DNA of 64,000 nucleotides from Gammaproteobacteria bacterium (GTDB lineage: Bacteria; Pseudomonadota; Gammaproteobacteria; Pseudomonadales; Pseudomonadaceae). The first letter of the stretch is position 1. Every line of letters begins with the position of its first letter. The stretch spans positions 62,001 through 126,000 of the forward strand of contig JAHJYA010000067.1 of NCBI GenBank assembly GCA_018826895.1. The letters are read 5' to 3'. This document shows, piece after piece, positions 49,866 to 60,464 of this stretch. The notes under the pieces are model-generated. The model had not been told where the DNA came from, did no database searches, and saw only the letters and a program-made list of their open reading frames with translations. The position numbers and the translations under genes were made by a program.

Positions 49866-50214
49866 TCAGTTCTGCTGGTAGCCACTGCTGGTGCAACCCA
49901 GGCAACGCACAAAGGCCTCACGACCCGGCTCGACTACCAGCGCCTGGCCGGCTTCGCCGACATTGCCGCCCAGCGCAGTGAAGGGCAGGCTAACCACGAA
50001 GGCTGCCGCACCAATGACGGTGGCGCCGATCAGCAGTGGCCGGGCGATCAGCAGGTCACCGATCATCGAGTACGCTTTCGGCGCTTCGACGGTGTAGGTG
50101 GGATCACCGCTGGTATTCTGCTGCGCCACGTCCGCCTGCGCCTGCAGCGCCAGCAAGCCAGTGGTCAGCGCCAGGACAACAGCGGTCGAACGGAACAGTT
50201 TCATGGCGGAATCC
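49866..50214 (-). CDS. Small exported hypothetical protein
   Basis: [29 protein letters not shown] signal peptide; hydrophobic central segment. Confidence 0.7.
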
Positions 50215-50382
50215 TTGAGGTCGGAGGTGGCGTGCCAGTAACTATAACAGCGCCTTGGCAAATGTCAGCGTGACGCCCGTCAATCGCCGAGAAACACGTA
50301 TACCGCCGTTTTAGCCTGAAAGACCGGCGATTGCACTACCCCACCGCGGACGACCCGGGCTCTTGGCGAGCCGAGCGGCCAA

Positions 50383-51195
50383 TCAGCGCTGGCAGCGCGG
50401 GCAGTAGACACTGGCACGCTGGCCCAGCTTGACCTCGCGTAATGTACTGCCACACAGCTTGCAGAACTCGCCGCCACGGCCATAAACGAACAGCTCCTGC
50501 TGGAAATAGCCCGGCTGGCCGTCCCCCCCGACAAAGTCGCGCAGGGTGGTGCCGCCGCGCTCGATGGCATGGGCGAGGATACGTTTGATCTCAGCGGCAA
50601 GCTTCACGTAGCGCGCCCGCGACACAGTACCGGCCTCACGGCGCGGGTCGATACCGGCGGCAAACAGCGCCTCGGAGGCATAGATGTTGCCGACGCCGAC
50701 CACCACGGCGTTGTCCATGATGAACGGTTTGATCGCCATCGCCCGACCGCGCGACAGCTGGAACAATCGCTCGCCATCGAACAAATCGGTCAAGGGTTCT
50801 GGACCGAGTTTGCTCAGCAGCACATGCTCCAGCGGTGCCTGGCTCCAGAGCAGCGCACCAAACCGCCGTGGGTCGGTGTAGCGCAGCGCCAGACCCGACT
50901 CCAGCTCGATGTCGACATGCTCGTGTTTGGCCGCGGGCAAGCCACACTCGACCAGACGCAGGCTGCCGGACATGCCCAGATGGCTGATCAAGCTACCGCT
51001 TTCGGCGCGGATCAGCAGGTATTTGGCACGCCGCTCGACCGCTTCGATGCGCTGCCCGGACAGGCGGATGTCCAGGTCCTCGGGAATCGGCCAGCGCAAG
51101 CGCCGCTCGCGCACGATCACGCGGGTTACGCGTTGACCTTCGAGGTAAGGGGCAATGCCGCGGCGGGTGGTTTCGACTTCGGGCAGTTCAGGCAT
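50383..51195 (-). CDS. mutM: Formamidopyrimidine-DNA glycosylase
   Basis: [23 protein letters not shown]...C-terminal [26 protein letters not shown] zinc finger. Confidence 0.98.
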   Translation of the reverse strand: MPELPEVETTRRGIAPYLEGQRVTRVIVRERRLRWPIPEDLDIRLSGQRIEAVERRAKYLLIRAESGSLISHLGMSGSLRLVECGLPAAKHEHVDIELESGLALRYTDPRRFGALLWSQAPLEHVLLSKLGPEPLTDLFDGERLFQLSRGRAMAIKPFIMDNAVVVGVGNIYASEALFAAGIDPRREAGTVSRARYVKLAAEIKRILAHAIERGGTTLRDFVGGDGQPGYFQQELFVYGRGGEFCKLCGSTLREVKLGQRASVYCPRCQR

Positions 51196-51270
51196 GTTGG
51201 TAATCAGGGTGCAGACGGCGGGCGGCTACAGTAGCAGCAAGCGGCGGCGCCGGGAACGTGCGGTGGCGCC

Positions 51271-52137
51271 TCAGTTGGCGCCCAGATCGCGGATGCTCTC
51301 GCGCAGGTTCTCGAAGTCGTACTGCGAAAGCCCCACGTACTCCAGCACCAGTTGCTCGATGCTTTGCCACTCGTGATCCACTGCTTGTCCGCCGAGGATC
51401 TGGTGGCAACGGCAAATGTGCTCGGCCATCTTGAGGATCGCCAGCAGGTTTTTCAGCTGTGCATCGCGCGGGCTGTCATCGCTGAAAATAATCAGGGCGT
51501 TGTGGTGGTTGGCAATCGCCTCGCACAGGTGCAGCGGCAGGTTCCACGACTTGGCGGTGAAGTAGCCGACCACCGCATGATTGGTATTGAGCAGACGGTT
51601 CTCGGTATCGACGATGCGCCGTTCAACACTGGCGCTGGCATAAGACTCTTCCAACACAGTCATGTAATTGGGAAAGCGCTTGAGCATCAGCGGGATGCCG
51701 CAATTGTGGAATAACCCCAGGGTATAGGCCTCATCCACCGCTTCGCTGCCAATGCGTTTGGCCAAGGTCAGACAGGTCATGGCCACGTCCTGGGCGGTGT
51801 CCCAGAAGCGGTTGAGGGTGACGATGGTTTCGTCGCTCATCTCGCCCTTGATCGACAGGGCATTGACCATGTTGATCACCGAACGGCTGCCAAGCAGATT
51901 CACCGCCCGCTGGATCGAGCTGACCTTGTTGGCCAGGCCGAAATACGGCGAGTTGACGATTTTCAGCAGCGCACCCGACAACCCGGGATCCTGGCTGATC
52001 AGCTTGGCGATCGCCTTGAGGTCCGGGTTGGGCATCACCTGCTCCATCTGCAGGTCGACCATGATCTGCGGCTGCGGCGGCACGCTGATGCCCTGCAGAA
52101 CCTTATGAATCTGTTCGGCGGTAAGTTCGTGTTCCAT
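51271..52137 (-). CDS. HDOD domain protein
   Basis: ISQDPGLSGALLKIVNSPYFGLANKVSSIQRAVNLLGSRSVINMV. Confidence 0.9.
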   Translation of the reverse strand: MEHELTAEQIHKVLQGISVPPQPQIMVDLQMEQVMPNPDLKAIAKLISQDPGLSGALLKIVNSPYFGLANKVSSIQRAVNLLGSRSVINMVNALSIKGEMSDETIVTLNRFWDTAQDVAMTCLTLAKRIGSEAVDEAYTLGLFHNCGIPLMLKRFPNYMTVLEESYASASVERRIVDTENRLLNTNHAVVGYFTAKSWNLPLHLCEAIANHHNALIIFSDDSPRDAQLKNLLAILKMAEHICRCHQILGGQAVDHEWQSIEQLVLEYVGLSQYDFENLRESIRDLGAN

Positions 52138-52409
52138 GTTCGACGACGGCACGGGAAAAGGCTCAGTCTTGGGGCTGTTGAAGAACAACCCAGGCTCTTG
52201 GGGTGAAACAGCCCGCACGAGTAGCACGGTTGCCGCTGCACGACGTGTGGGTATGTTTTACCTGAACTTTCTCGATCTCGCAGATTGGATTTTACATAGC
52301 CCTCAAATAAAGAAGCGCAACGCCCGTTCTCGTCATTCCAACCACCTGAGCGGGCGCTCTCAGCGCCGCAGCCTTTGGTATACTTCCGCTCTTTTTTCGG
52401 AGCCATCCC

Positions 52410-53606
52410 ATGACCCTGCCCAGCCTGCGCCTGAAAGCCAACGCCGATCGACGCCTGCGCGCCGGTCACCTGTGGGTCTACAGCAACGAGATCGACGTCG
52501 CCGCAACGCCTCTGGGCGCTTTTGCCCCCGGTGCCCAGGCAATCCTCGAAGCCGCTGGCGGCAAGCCGCTGGGGGTCGTGGCCATGAGCCCGAACAACCT
52601 GATTTGTGCACGCTTGCTGTCGCGCGACACCCAACACGTATTGGACAAGTCCCTGCTGGTACACCGTCTCAACGTCGCCCTGTCCCTGCGCGAGCGCCTG
52701 TTCGACCAGCCTTGCTACCGTCTGGTCTACGGCGACTCCGACCTGCTGCCAGGCCTGGTGGTCGACCGCTTCTTCGACATCCTGGTGGTGCAGATCGCCT
52801 CCGCGACCATGGAGCAGCACAAGGATGACGTGCTCGCCGCGTTGGTTCAGGTGCTCAAGCCGCGCGGCATTTTGCTCAAGAACGACTCGGCAGCCCGCGA
52901 TGCCGAAGGCCTCAACCGTTACGTGGAAACCGCGTTCGGCGCGGTGCCGGAGTGGGTCGCTCTGGAAGAGAACGGCGTCAAGTTTGAAGCCCCGGTAATC
53001 GACGGCCAGAAAACCGGCTGGTTCTACGACCATCGCATGAACCGCGCGCGCCTCGCCCCTTACGTCAAAGGCAAGCGTGTACTCGACCTGTTCAGCTACA
53101 TCGGCGGCTGGGGCGTGCAGGCCGCCGCGTTCGGCGCCAGCGACGTGATGTGCGTCGACGCTTCGGCCTTCGCCCTGGATGGCGTGGAGCGCAACGCCGC
53201 GCTCAACGGCCTGACCGACCAGGTCGCCTGCGTCGAAGGCGACGTGTTCGAAGCCCTCAAGCAGCTCAAGGCTGCCGAGGAACGCTTCGACGTGATCGTC
53301 GCCGACCCGCCCGCCTTTATCAAACGCAAGAAAGACCTGAAAAACGGCGAAGCCGCCTACCGCCGCCTCAACGAGCAAGCCATGCGCCTGCTCAACAAGG
53401 ACGGCATCCTGATCAGTGCGTCCTGCTCCATGCACCTGGAAGAAGACAACCTGCAGAACATCCTGCTGACCAGCGCCCGCCATCTGGATCGTAATATCCA
53501 GCTGCTCGAACGCGGCGCCCAGGGCCCTGACCATCCGGTGCACCCGGCCATCGCCGAGACCCGCTATATCAAGAGCCTGACGGTGCGCCTGCTGCCCAAT
53601 AGCTAG
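52410..53606 (+). CDS. rlmI: 23S rRNA (cytosine1962-C5)-methyltransferase RlmI
   Basis: PUA-like RRLRAGHLWVYSNEI; VLDLFSYIGGWGVQAAAFGA; VADPPAFIKRKKDLKNGEAAYRRLN. Confidence 0.93.
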   Translation: MTLPSLRLKANADRRLRAGHLWVYSNEIDVAATPLGAFAPGAQAILEAAGGKPLGVVAMSPNNLICARLLSRDTQHVLDKSLLVHRLNVALSLRERLFDQPCYRLVYGDSDLLPGLVVDRFFDILVVQIASATMEQHKDDVLAALVQVLKPRGILLKNDSAARDAEGLNRYVETAFGAVPEWVALEENGVKFEAPVIDGQKTGWFYDHRMNRARLAPYVKGKRVLDLFSYIGGWGVQAAAFGASDVMCVDASAFALDGVERNAALNGLTDQVACVEGDVFEALKQLKAAEERFDVIVADPPAFIKRKKDLKNGEAAYRRLNEQAMRLLNKDGILISASCSMHLEEDNLQNILLTSARHLDRNIQLLERGAQGPDHPVHPAIAETRYIKSLTVRLLPNS

Positions 53607-53839
53607 GTCCGGTGGCTCTGCCTCCTGCAACAGCGAATGCTCGCCCACCTGACGCCCCTGATCCGCCTTCAATGAGGGCGGGCAGGTCCGCTGCCATCAA
53701 CGTCGCCTACACGTACGGATGAATGGCACTGCTGCGTTTCGGCCAAAGCACCTGGCCTTGCCGACATTCGTCTCTAGCCCCCAGCACTTTCCTAAAACTG
53801 ACCCATACTCATTCGTCTTGTACTTAAGGAGGAGGGAGC

Positions 53840-55645
53840 ATGGGCGATTATTCACAGGACGCCGCCCTATTCCGTGCGGTCTTCGACTCCGCACCGCTGG
53901 GGATGGCGCTGCTCGACCTTGAGGGGCGGCTGCAATACGCCAACCCGGCACTGACACAACAGCTTAAATACGCACCGCATGCCCTGGTCGGGAAGTCCCT
54001 CGTCGAGTTGTTACACCCCCAGGACCAAAGCCCCTACCTACAGGCGCTGGAGCAGGCCAAGCGCCTGCAGAAGGATATCGCCTGCGGCGAAATGCGCGTG
54101 CAGCAGGGGGACGATGATTATCTGTGGTTCCGCCTCAACCTCTGCCCGGTGACCGCAGACGAGAACGCCACCAGCCATTACCTGGCACGCCTGGAACAGC
54201 CGCGCACTAACCAAACTCGGGCCGAGCAGGTCTATCTGCTCAGCTTTGCCCTGGATTACACCGCTGACGGCGTGCTGCTGCTGGATGACCAGCTGTGCAT
54301 CCACTACCTCAACGAAGCCGCTAGCCGCCTGCTGGGGCAAGCCAGGCAGTATTTGCTGGGGCAAGGCATTGGCCAGGCGCTGCCACCCTTGGCCCAGCAC
54401 AGTGACGACGACCTGCGCGAAGTCATCGATATGCAGCGCGTGCTGTCCCTGGAGCTGATCCATCCAGCTGACGCGCGGCACTCCCATGTCTCGGTGCAGT
54501 TCAACCGGTTTCGCTATGACCGCCGTGGATACAGCCTGGTGCTGATTCAGGATGTCACCGAGCAGCAGCGCATGGCGACCACCCTGCGGCACAATGAAAG
54601 CCAGTTCCGCGCCCTGATCGAAAACACCCACGACGCGATCGGTCGCCTTACGCCGGACTTCCGCCTGCTCTATGCCAACCCAGCCCTTGAAGCCCTCAGC
54701 CTGCGCCCACTGAGCCAGGCGCAGGGGCGCTCGGCCCGCTACGCCTTTGGCAATAACTCCCAGATCGATATCTGGGCCAGCATGGTGCAAGCCGTGGCGA
54801 GCAGCGGCACCTCAATGGAGGAAGAGCTGATCCACGGGGTCGATGGACCGCCTGATCAGCAACAGCATTACCTCGTGCAGTTGGTCGCTGAGTACAACAC
54901 CCACGGCGAAGTCGCCAGCGTCCTGTCGCTGGCACGCAATATTACCGATATCCGCAAGGCCGAACGGCGTCTCGCCGAAAGTAACCAGCAATTGCGCGAA
55001 CTGGCCAGCCGCCGCGAATCCACCCGCGAGGAGGAGCGCAAGCTGATTGCCCAGGAAATTCATGACGAGCTGGGTCAGCATCTTACCGCCCTACGCATGG
55101 GCATCTCGATGCTACGCCTGCAGTTCGGCGAGCAGGCCCCTGGCCTGAGCGATAAGGTTGAACACCTCATGGCGGTATGTGATCGAACCATTCAGGTGGT
55201 TCGCTCCATCGCCACCAGCCTACGCCCGGCGGCCCTGAACATGGGTCTGTATCCGGCCCTGGAATGGTTGATTGGCGAATTCCGCCAGCACGCGCAGATC
55301 GCCTGTGAGTTCACCACCCACTGCGACGAGCCAGTGCTGGCCGACGACCAGGCGACACGGGCATTCCGCGTCGTTCAGGAGGCCCTGAATAACGTGGCAC
55401 GGCACTCCGGTGCCAGCCGAGCGGAGGTTAGCCTGGAGCGCCTTGATGACATCTACAAACTGGACATCACCGACAACGGCCGCGGCTTCAATACCGCGTC
55501 AGTCAGCAAGCGTTCGCTGGGTTTGACCGGCATGCGTGAGCGGGGCATCAGCCTGGGAGGCGAGGTCGTCATCTTCAGCTACCCCGGGCAGGGCACCACC
55601 GTGCAGGCCACATTTCCCGTCAGCATGCTGCAGGAGGTCTTGTGA
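53840..55645 (+). CDS. Multi-PAS sensor histidine kinase (HisKA_3 type)
   Basis: Three PAS-like segments; REEERKLIAQEIHDELGQHLTALRMGISMLR; HATPase DNGRGF. Confidence 0.92.
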   Translation: MGDYSQDAALFRAVFDSAPLGMALLDLEGRLQYANPALTQQLKYAPHALVGKSLVELLHPQDQSPYLQALEQAKRLQKDIACGEMRVQQGDDDYLWFRLNLCPVTADENATSHYLARLEQPRTNQTRAEQVYLLSFALDYTADGVLLLDDQLCIHYLNEAASRLLGQARQYLLGQGIGQALPPLAQHSDDDLREVIDMQRVLSLELIHPADARHSHVSVQFNRFRYDRRGYSLVLIQDVTEQQRMATTLRHNESQFRALIENTHDAIGRLTPDFRLLYANPALEALSLRPLSQAQGRSARYAFGNNSQIDIWASMVQAVASSGTSMEEELIHGVDGPPDQQQHYLVQLVAEYNTHGEVASVLSLARNITDIRKAERRLAESNQQLRELASRRESTREEERKLIAQEIHDELGQHLTALRMGISMLRLQFGEQAPGLSDKVEHLMAVCDRTIQVVRSIATSLRPAALNMGLYPALEWLIGEFRQHAQIACEFTTHCDEPVLADDQATRAFRVVQEALNNVARHSGASRAEVSLERLDDIYKLDITDNGRGFNTASVSKRSLGLTGMRERGISLGGEVVIFSYPGQGTTVQATFPVSMLQEVL

Positions 55646-56271
55646 TACGCGTCCTTATCGCCGACGACCACGCCATCATGCGCGGGGGGCTCAAACAACT
55701 GATCGAGTTCGACAGCCACCTGCAGGTCGTGGCCGAGGCGGAGAACGGTGGGCAGGTGCTCGAACGGCTGCGCGACAAAACGGTCGACCTGCTGTTGCTG
55801 GACATGAGCATGCCTGGCTTGAGCGGTGAAGACCTGATCGCCCGGGTGCATGCCCATCATGCCAAGCTGCCGATTCTGGTGCTGAGCATGCATAACGAAC
55901 CGCAAATCGCGCAGCGCGCACTGCGCGCCGGAGCCAGTGGCTACCTGACCAAAGACCAGAACCCGGAAACTCTACTCGCGGTGATCCACAAGATGGCCGG
56001 CGGTGGGCGCTACCTCGACCCACGCATTGCCGAGCAGTTGGCCTTTTCCAGCACCTCGCCCTCCGAGAATGCCCTGAAGAGTTTGTCGGATCGTGAGTTC
56101 CAGATCCTGCGCATGCTGGCCCAGGGCCTGAGTGTCAACCAGGTGGCCGAGCAACTGGTGATCAGCAACAAAACCGTTAGCACCCATAAAACCCGTCTGA
56201 TGGAAAAGATGGGGTTTGCTTGTAACGCCGACATCATCAAGTACGCCCTGGCCCAGGGGCTGGCAGAGTAG
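55642..56271 (+). CDS. LuxR/NarL-family response regulator
   Basis: IRVLIADDHAIMRGGLKQLIE...LSDREFQILRMLAQGLSVNQVAEQLVISNKTVSTHKTRLMEKMGF. Confidence 0.95.
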   Translation: MIRVLIADDHAIMRGGLKQLIEFDSHLQVVAEAENGGQVLERLRDKTVDLLLLDMSMPGLSGEDLIARVHAHHAKLPILVLSMHNEPQIAQRALRAGASGYLTKDQNPETLLAVIHKMAGGGRYLDPRIAEQLAFSSTSPSENALKSLSDREFQILRMLAQGLSVNQVAEQLVISNKTVSTHKTRLMEKMGFACNADIIKYALAQGLAE

Positions 56272-56403
56272 GGAAATCCCTACAAAAAAGCAGGATGTTC
56301 CGATGCCGTCATCGGAATCAGCCGATGTTCTGTTTCTCTCCCAGACGCCACTCTAAGAACCGCCGCTCAGCCCTGCATAGACGGGCCTGCTGTTCAATGG
56401 AGT

Positions 56404-57564
56404 ATGAACGTGACAAATCCGGCCCCTGCTTCCATCCCCCTCTGGCTACCCACTGCACTGTCGACTGCCAGCTGCGTGCTACTGCTCTGGCTGGCAGAGC
56501 AGCTACCCTCCAGCTACTGGCTGGCCAGTGCGCTGCTGCCGGGCATCCTGGTCTACCTTTGCCTGCACCGCGCAACCGCCGCCCAAGCGCAAGCCGCGCA
56601 GCAGGCTCATCAGCACGCAGTGCTGGAGGCGCAAGCACTAGAAACCGAGCAGCACGTCGAAGGACTGCCCGACCTCTGCCGCGCCGTCACCCCCGTCTGG
56701 TCGCAACAGATTGATGCGGCCCGCCAGCACACCCAGACCGCTATCGACGCCCTCAGCGAGCGCTTCACCCATCTGGCTGAACGCATCAACACCGCCGTCG
56801 GCACCGGCGCTCAATACGACAATCACACCCTGCTCAACTTGCTGGCCGGCAGTGAGCAGGAGCTGGAAGGCATCGTCAGCCAGCTGCGCCTGGCCCTCAG
56901 CAGTAAAGAAACGCTGCTTGCCGAAGTCGTCAGCCTGAACAGCTTCACCACGCAACTCAGGGCCATGGCCCAGGAAGTCGGCGACGTCGCCAAACAAACC
57001 AACCTGCTGGCGCTCAATGCCGCCATCGAAGCCGCGCGGGCCGGCGAGGCGGGCCGCGGCTTCGCCGTGGTCGCAGATGAGGTGCGCACGCTCTCCACGC
57101 GCTCAGAACAAACCGGCCGGCGTATCGGCGAAACCATCGCAACGGTCAGCGCCGCCATCGAGCACACCCTGCAGGTGTCCAACGAGCACACCAGTCGCGA
57201 CGCCGGCACCCTGGGCAGCGCCAGCCAGGTGATTCGCCAGGTTATCGAAGACTTCCGCACAGGGGTCACCCACCTGGTCGAGCACGGCAACGTCCTGCAG
57301 AGCCAGAACCAGGCCGTCGGCGAGGAAATTTCCGAGGTCCTGGTCGCCCTGCAGTTCCAGGACCGGGTCAGCCAGATGCTCAGCCACATACGCGCCGACA
57401 TCGACAAGCTGGGACTACGCCTGAGCGAGCCGGCGCAGCATATCGATGCCCGCAGCTGGCTGGATGACCTGTCACACACCTATACCACCCCAGAGCAGCA
57501 TGCCATCCACCATGGCCGCGGCACCCCGGCCGCCAGCAGCGCGTCCGACATTACCTTCTTCTGA
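56404..57564 (+). CDS. Methyl-accepting chemotaxis protein-like receptor lacking a periplasmic sensor domain
   Basis: Two closely spaced N-terminal TMs; signalling tip [42 protein letters not shown]. Confidence 0.88.
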   Translation: MNVTNPAPASIPLWLPTALSTASCVLLLWLAEQLPSSYWLASALLPGILVYLCLHRATAAQAQAAQQAHQHAVLEAQALETEQHVEGLPDLCRAVTPVWSQQIDAARQHTQTAIDALSERFTHLAERINTAVGTGAQYDNHTLLNLLAGSEQELEGIVSQLRLALSSKETLLAEVVSLNSFTTQLRAMAQEVGDVAKQTNLLALNAAIEAARAGEAGRGFAVVADEVRTLSTRSEQTGRRIGETIATVSAAIEHTLQVSNEHTSRDAGTLGSASQVIRQVIEDFRTGVTHLVEHGNVLQSQNQAVGEEISEVLVALQFQDRVSQMLSHIRADIDKLGLRLSEPAQHIDARSWLDDLSHTYTTPEQHAIHHGRGTPAASSASDITFF

Positions 57565-57575
57565 GGACACCTTTC

Positions 57576-57944
57576 ATGGCCAAGACCATTCTCATCGTCG
57601 ACGACTCCGCCTCAATCCGCCAAGTGGTCGGCATGACCCTGAAAAATGCCGGCTATGAGGTGATCGAGGGCGTCGACGGCAAAGACGCCCTGACCAAGCT
57701 CGACGGGCGCAAAGTTCACCTGATCATCAGCGACGTGAACATGCCGAACATGGACGGCATCACCTTCGTCAAGAACGTCAAGCAGATGCCGGCCTACAAG
57801 TTCACCCCGGTGATCATGCTCACCACAGAGGCCGGTGACGGCAAAAAAGGCGAAGGCCAGGCAGCCGGGGCCAAGGCGTGGGTGGTCAAACCCTTCCAAC
57901 CGGCACAGATGCTGACCGCGGTCTCCAAGTTGATCCTGCCATGA
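57576..57944 (+). CDS. cheY: CheY-like response regulator
   Basis: ILIVDDSASIRQVVGMTLKNAGYEVIEGVDGKDALTKL...ISDVNMPNMDGI...VVKPFQPAQML. Confidence 0.95.
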   Translation: MAKTILIVDDSASIRQVVGMTLKNAGYEVIEGVDGKDALTKLDGRKVHLIISDVNMPNMDGITFVKNVKQMPAYKFTPVIMLTTEAGDGKKGEGQAAGAKAWVVKPFQPAQMLTAVSKLILP

Positions 57945-57954
57945 GGGCACAGCC

Positions 57955-58275
57955 ATGAGCAGTGCCTCTGCAGAAAACCTGTATCGCATTCTCCCCCTGG
58001 AAGGCAGCTTGAGCATCTACAGCGCCACAGAGCACATGGGGCTTTTGCTACAGGTGCTAGCGCCCGATGCCGAAGTGGAGCTGGACCTTTCGGCCATCGA
58101 CGAACTGGACTGCGCCGGCCTGCAATTATTGGTGCTGGCCAAACAGGAAGCCGGCCGTATTGGCTGCGACTTGCGCCTGAGCAACCACAGCCCAGCCGTC
58201 ATAGAGGCCTTTGAGCTGAGCGGGCTTGGCACGTTTTTCGGCGACCCCATCCTGATCAAGCCAGCCAGCGAGTAG
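57955..58275 (+). CDS. STAS domain protein
   Basis: EVELDLSAIDELDCAGLQLLVLAKQEA. Confidence 0.88.
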   Translation: MSSASAENLYRILPLEGSLSIYSATEHMGLLLQVLAPDAEVELDLSAIDELDCAGLQLLVLAKQEAGRIGCDLRLSNHSPAVIEAFELSGLGTFFGDPILIKPASE

Positions 58276-58280
58276 CGACC

Positions 58281-60464
58281 ATGGACATGGACGAGGTACT
58301 AAAAACCTTTATCGCCGAAAGCCAGGAACTGCTGCTGCAGATGGAGGATGCCCTGCTGCAGTTGGAACACACCCCAGGCGATGCAGACACCATCAATGCG
58401 ATCTTCCGCGCGGCGCACACCATCAAAGGCTCGGCTGGCCTGTTCGGCCTGGACCTGATCGTCGCGTTCACCCATATCGCCGAAAGTGTGCTCGATCGCG
58501 TGCGCAGCAATGAGCTGCAGTTCAATGCCGAACTGACAGCGCTGTTTCTCCAGGTGGGTGATCATCTGGCGCGCCTGATTGCGCTGGTCGATGCAGGCAC
58601 CGACCTCAACACGCTGGAGATCGAGGTAAAGGCCACGCACGAGACACTGAGTGAACAACTCAGTTATTACCTGGCGCCCGCGATGGCCGCCAAACCCGTA
58701 GCCAGCCAGCCCACTCGTATCGAACGTGGCAACGGTTCAGGGCTCAGTGCCGATCATTGGCACCTGTCTCTGCGCTTTGGCCCGGACACCCTGCGCAATG
58801 GCATGGACCCTCTCGGCCTGTTCCGCTACCTGAACACCTTCGGTCGTATCGTCAGCATCGTGCCGCTGCTTGACCGCCTGCCAAGCGCTGCCGAGATGGA
58901 CCCGGAAACCTGCTACCTGGGCTTCGAGATTGCCTTCGCCAGCGACGCCGACAAGGCCACGATTGATGGCACGTTCGAGTTCGTCCGCGAGGACAGCCTG
59001 ATTCGCATTCTGCCGCCCCATAGCAAGTCGGACGAATACCTGGAGCTGATCCGCACGCTGCCCGAAGAAGACATGCGCCTGGGCGAGATCCTGATGCGCT
59101 GCGGCACCCTCACCGCCGCCGAGCTGCAGGAAGTCCTGCTGGCACAGGTTGAGGGCCAGCAACGCGATGAGGCCCAACCCATCGGCCAGGTGCTGATGGA
59201 ACACAGTTTGGTGCAAGCACCGGTGATCGCCGCCGCCCTGCAGAAACAGCAACAAATCAAGGATAACCGCAGCAACGAAAACAGCCTGATCCGCGTGGAT
59301 GCCAACAAGCTCGATAAGCTGATCGACCTGGTCGGCGAATTGATCATCGCCGGTGCCGGTGCACGCATGACCGCGAAAAACTGCGGCCACAGCGAGATGC
59401 TGGAAGCCACCGAACTGCTCTCACGCCTGGTTGAAGAGGTTCGTGACTCCGCCCTACCGCTGCGCATGGTGCAGATCGGCGCGACCTTTAACCGCTTCCA
59501 GCGGGTGGTGCGCGATGTGTCCAAGGAAATCGGCAAGGACATAACCCTGTCGATCAGCGGCGGCGAGACCGAACTGGACAAGAGCGTGGTCGAGCGCATG
59601 GCCGACCCCCTCACCCACCTGGTGCGCAATGCCATGGACCATGGCATTGAATCGCAGGAAACACGCCAGGCGAACGGCAAGCCGGCACAAGGCAATGTGT
59701 GCCTGAACGCCTGCCATGACGGCGGCAGCATCATTATTGAAGTGACCGATGACGGCGGCGGCCTCGACCCCCAGAGGATTCTCGCCAAAGCCCGCGAACG
59801 CGGCTTGGTCAGCGACAGCCAGACGCTGACGGAAAAGGAAATCTTCAACCTGATCTTCGAGCCGGGTTTCTCCACCGCCGAGCAGGTCAGCAACCTCTCT
59901 GGCCGTGGCGTCGGCATGGACGTGGTCAAGCGCAATATCAGCGCCCTGCGCGGCACCATCGAGCTCAGCAGCGCCCTCGGCCAGGGCACCAGTGTGCGCA
60001 TCCGCCTGCCGCTGACCCTGGCAATCATCGACGGCTTTCTGGTCAACGTCGGTCAAGCCGGCTACGTGATCCCGCTGGAGCAGGTCGAAGAATGCATTGA
60101 GCTGTACAGCGACAGCGCTATAACGCGTGGCCACCTGGAACTGCGTGGGCAGATGCTGCCAGTGGTACGCCTGCGCGAACTGTTCGACGACGACAGCACA
60201 CCACCACGCCGTGAAAGCGTGGTGGTGGTGCAACAAGGCGGTCTGCGCGCAGGTCTGGTGGTCGATCAACTGGTCGGCGAATTCCAGACCGTTATCAAGC
60301 CGCTGGGCAAGGTCTTTGCTGCCTGCCGCGTGCTCGGCGGCTTCACCATTCTCGGCGATGGCACAGTCGCCCTGATTCTGGACATCCCCAGGCTACTGAC
60401 CCAGCTCGCCGCACCCCGCAATACCCTGCCCTTTGAAACCAAACAGAGCTACGCCCATGAATGA
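58281..60464 (+). CDS. cheA: Chemotaxis histidine kinase CheA
   Basis: Hpt FRAAHTIKGSAGLFGL; P3/P4 DKLIDLVGELIIAGA...LVRNAMDHGIE...GRGVGMDVVKRNI; P5 CheW-like domain. Confidence 0.96.
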   Translation: MDMDEVLKTFIAESQELLLQMEDALLQLEHTPGDADTINAIFRAAHTIKGSAGLFGLDLIVAFTHIAESVLDRVRSNELQFNAELTALFLQVGDHLARLIALVDAGTDLNTLEIEVKATHETLSEQLSYYLAPAMAAKPVASQPTRIERGNGSGLSADHWHLSLRFGPDTLRNGMDPLGLFRYLNTFGRIVSIVPLLDRLPSAAEMDPETCYLGFEIAFASDADKATIDGTFEFVREDSLIRILPPHSKSDEYLELIRTLPEEDMRLGEILMRCGTLTAAELQEVLLAQVEGQQRDEAQPIGQVLMEHSLVQAPVIAAALQKQQQIKDNRSNENSLIRVDANKLDKLIDLVGELIIAGAGARMTAKNCGHSEMLEATELLSRLVEEVRDSALPLRMVQIGATFNRFQRVVRDVSKEIGKDITLSISGGETELDKSVVERMADPLTHLVRNAMDHGIESQETRQANGKPAQGNVCLNACHDGGSIIIEVTDDGGGLDPQRILAKARERGLVSDSQTLTEKEIFNLIFEPGFSTAEQVSNLSGRGVGMDVVKRNISALRGTIELSSALGQGTSVRIRLPLTLAIIDGFLVNVGQAGYVIPLEQVEECIELYSDSAITRGHLELRGQMLPVVRLRELFDDDSTPPRRESVVVVQQGGLRAGLVVDQLVGEFQTVIKPLGKVFAACRVLGGFTILGDGTVALILDIPRLLTQLAAPRNTLPFETKQSYAHE

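Noticed and set aside
52138-53672. 545-aa minus-strand ORF 52035-53672
   Set aside because: Antisense to rlmI with no recognisable domain; an artefact of high GC content.
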